Below, piece by piece: positions 4,921-5,020 of a DNA stretch of 5,020 nt. The stretch lies in assembly GCA_937904375.1 (NCBI GenBank), contig CALDIG010000277.1:1-5020 (forward strand), given 5' to 3'. Numbering within the stretch: position 1 is the stretch's first letter; the number at the start of each line of letters is the position of its first letter. The notes below the pieces were generated by a model. It saw nothing but the letters and a program-made list of their open reading frames with translations, did no database searches and was not told the DNA's origin. A program made the position numbers and the translations under genes. The stretch comes from an uncultured Prevotellaceae bacterium (GTDB lineage Bacteria > Bacteroidota > Bacteroidia > Bacteroidales > Muribaculaceae).

Positions 4921-5020
4921 AGCAACAATGCAAAAATCAAACGATTGGGAACGACTAGAAACGGATCAGTCGCAAAAAGGTGGGGGCAATCAAGTATAAA
5001 TTTTGAGTTGGGAAACAAGT
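4921..5020. other. Right-edge sequence with no supported gene
   Basis: The plus-strand frame from the 33-bp repeats stays open here to the end of the window, giving 72 codons in all, but has no start codon and no recognisable motif. A 23-codon frame at 4928-4999 follows GAGGAG at a 5-nt distance but is too small to call. The minus strand shows no match to the N-terminus of the ATPase whose C-terminal relic lies nearby. Whatever this belongs to extends beyond the window. Confidence 0.3.

Noticed and set aside
4928..4999. A 23-codon plus-strand frame with GAGGAG placed 5 nt before its ATG
   Set aside because: It is very short, has no recognisable motif, and Bacteroidota rarely depend on Shine-Dalgarno sequences. 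A longer frame overlaps it in another phase.

Overview
The window looks like a chromosomal stretch from a member of the Bacteroidota, probably order Bacteroidales. Two minus-strand genes are preceded by the lineage's characteristic -7 promoter box (TAnnTTTG), one of them with an exact TTTG -33 box at the canonical spacing. Starts lack Shine-Dalgarno sequences, and the protein families fit (a DUF6804-like membrane protein, an AlbA_2/Schlafen-type protein, a secreted M28 metallopeptidase). The genus cannot be told from the sequence alone.

Layout from left to right. (1) 74-1015, plus strand: a probable two-gene operon of small membrane proteins. The first is a very AT-rich three-helix protein with a Cys/His-rich tail; the second is a 99-residue four-helix protein resembling DUF6804. 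(2) 1016-1165: a convergent junction with two stem-loops. One resembles paired IS ends; the other lies directly behind the stop of the next gene. (3) 1166-1843, minus strand: an AlbA_2 domain plus winged-helix protein, with a near-perfect promoter so close to the ATG that its mRNA should be leaderless or nearly so. (4) 1865-2416: about 550 bases without a convincing gene, holding a 105-base AT-rich inverted repeat and possible decayed coding sequence. (5) 2417-4003, minus strand: a secreted M28-family zinc peptidase with a PA-like insert. (6) 4004-4655: noncoding. It holds the peptidase promoter, then an 82-bp element with perfect 14-bp terminal inverted repeats, then a 159-base imperfect palindrome, then more short perfect hairpins. 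(7) 4656-4799, minus strand: the C-terminal remnant of what looks like a DUF4143-type AAA ATPase. (8) 4800-5020: three tandem 33-bp repeats and an unexplained right edge.

The genes do not form one obvious pathway. Only the first two are likely co-transcribed; the AlbA_2 protein and the peptidase each appear to be transcribed alone. The most unusual part is 4290-4600, where nested inverted repeats carry at least six short hairpins. Their three-base loops all read GNA closed by C-G on one strand, the loop class known to make unusually stable single-stranded DNA mini-hairpins. This sits beside an ATPase relic and TIR-bearing DNA, which suggests a zone of mobile-element debris or a palindromic repeat family rather than a complete new system.
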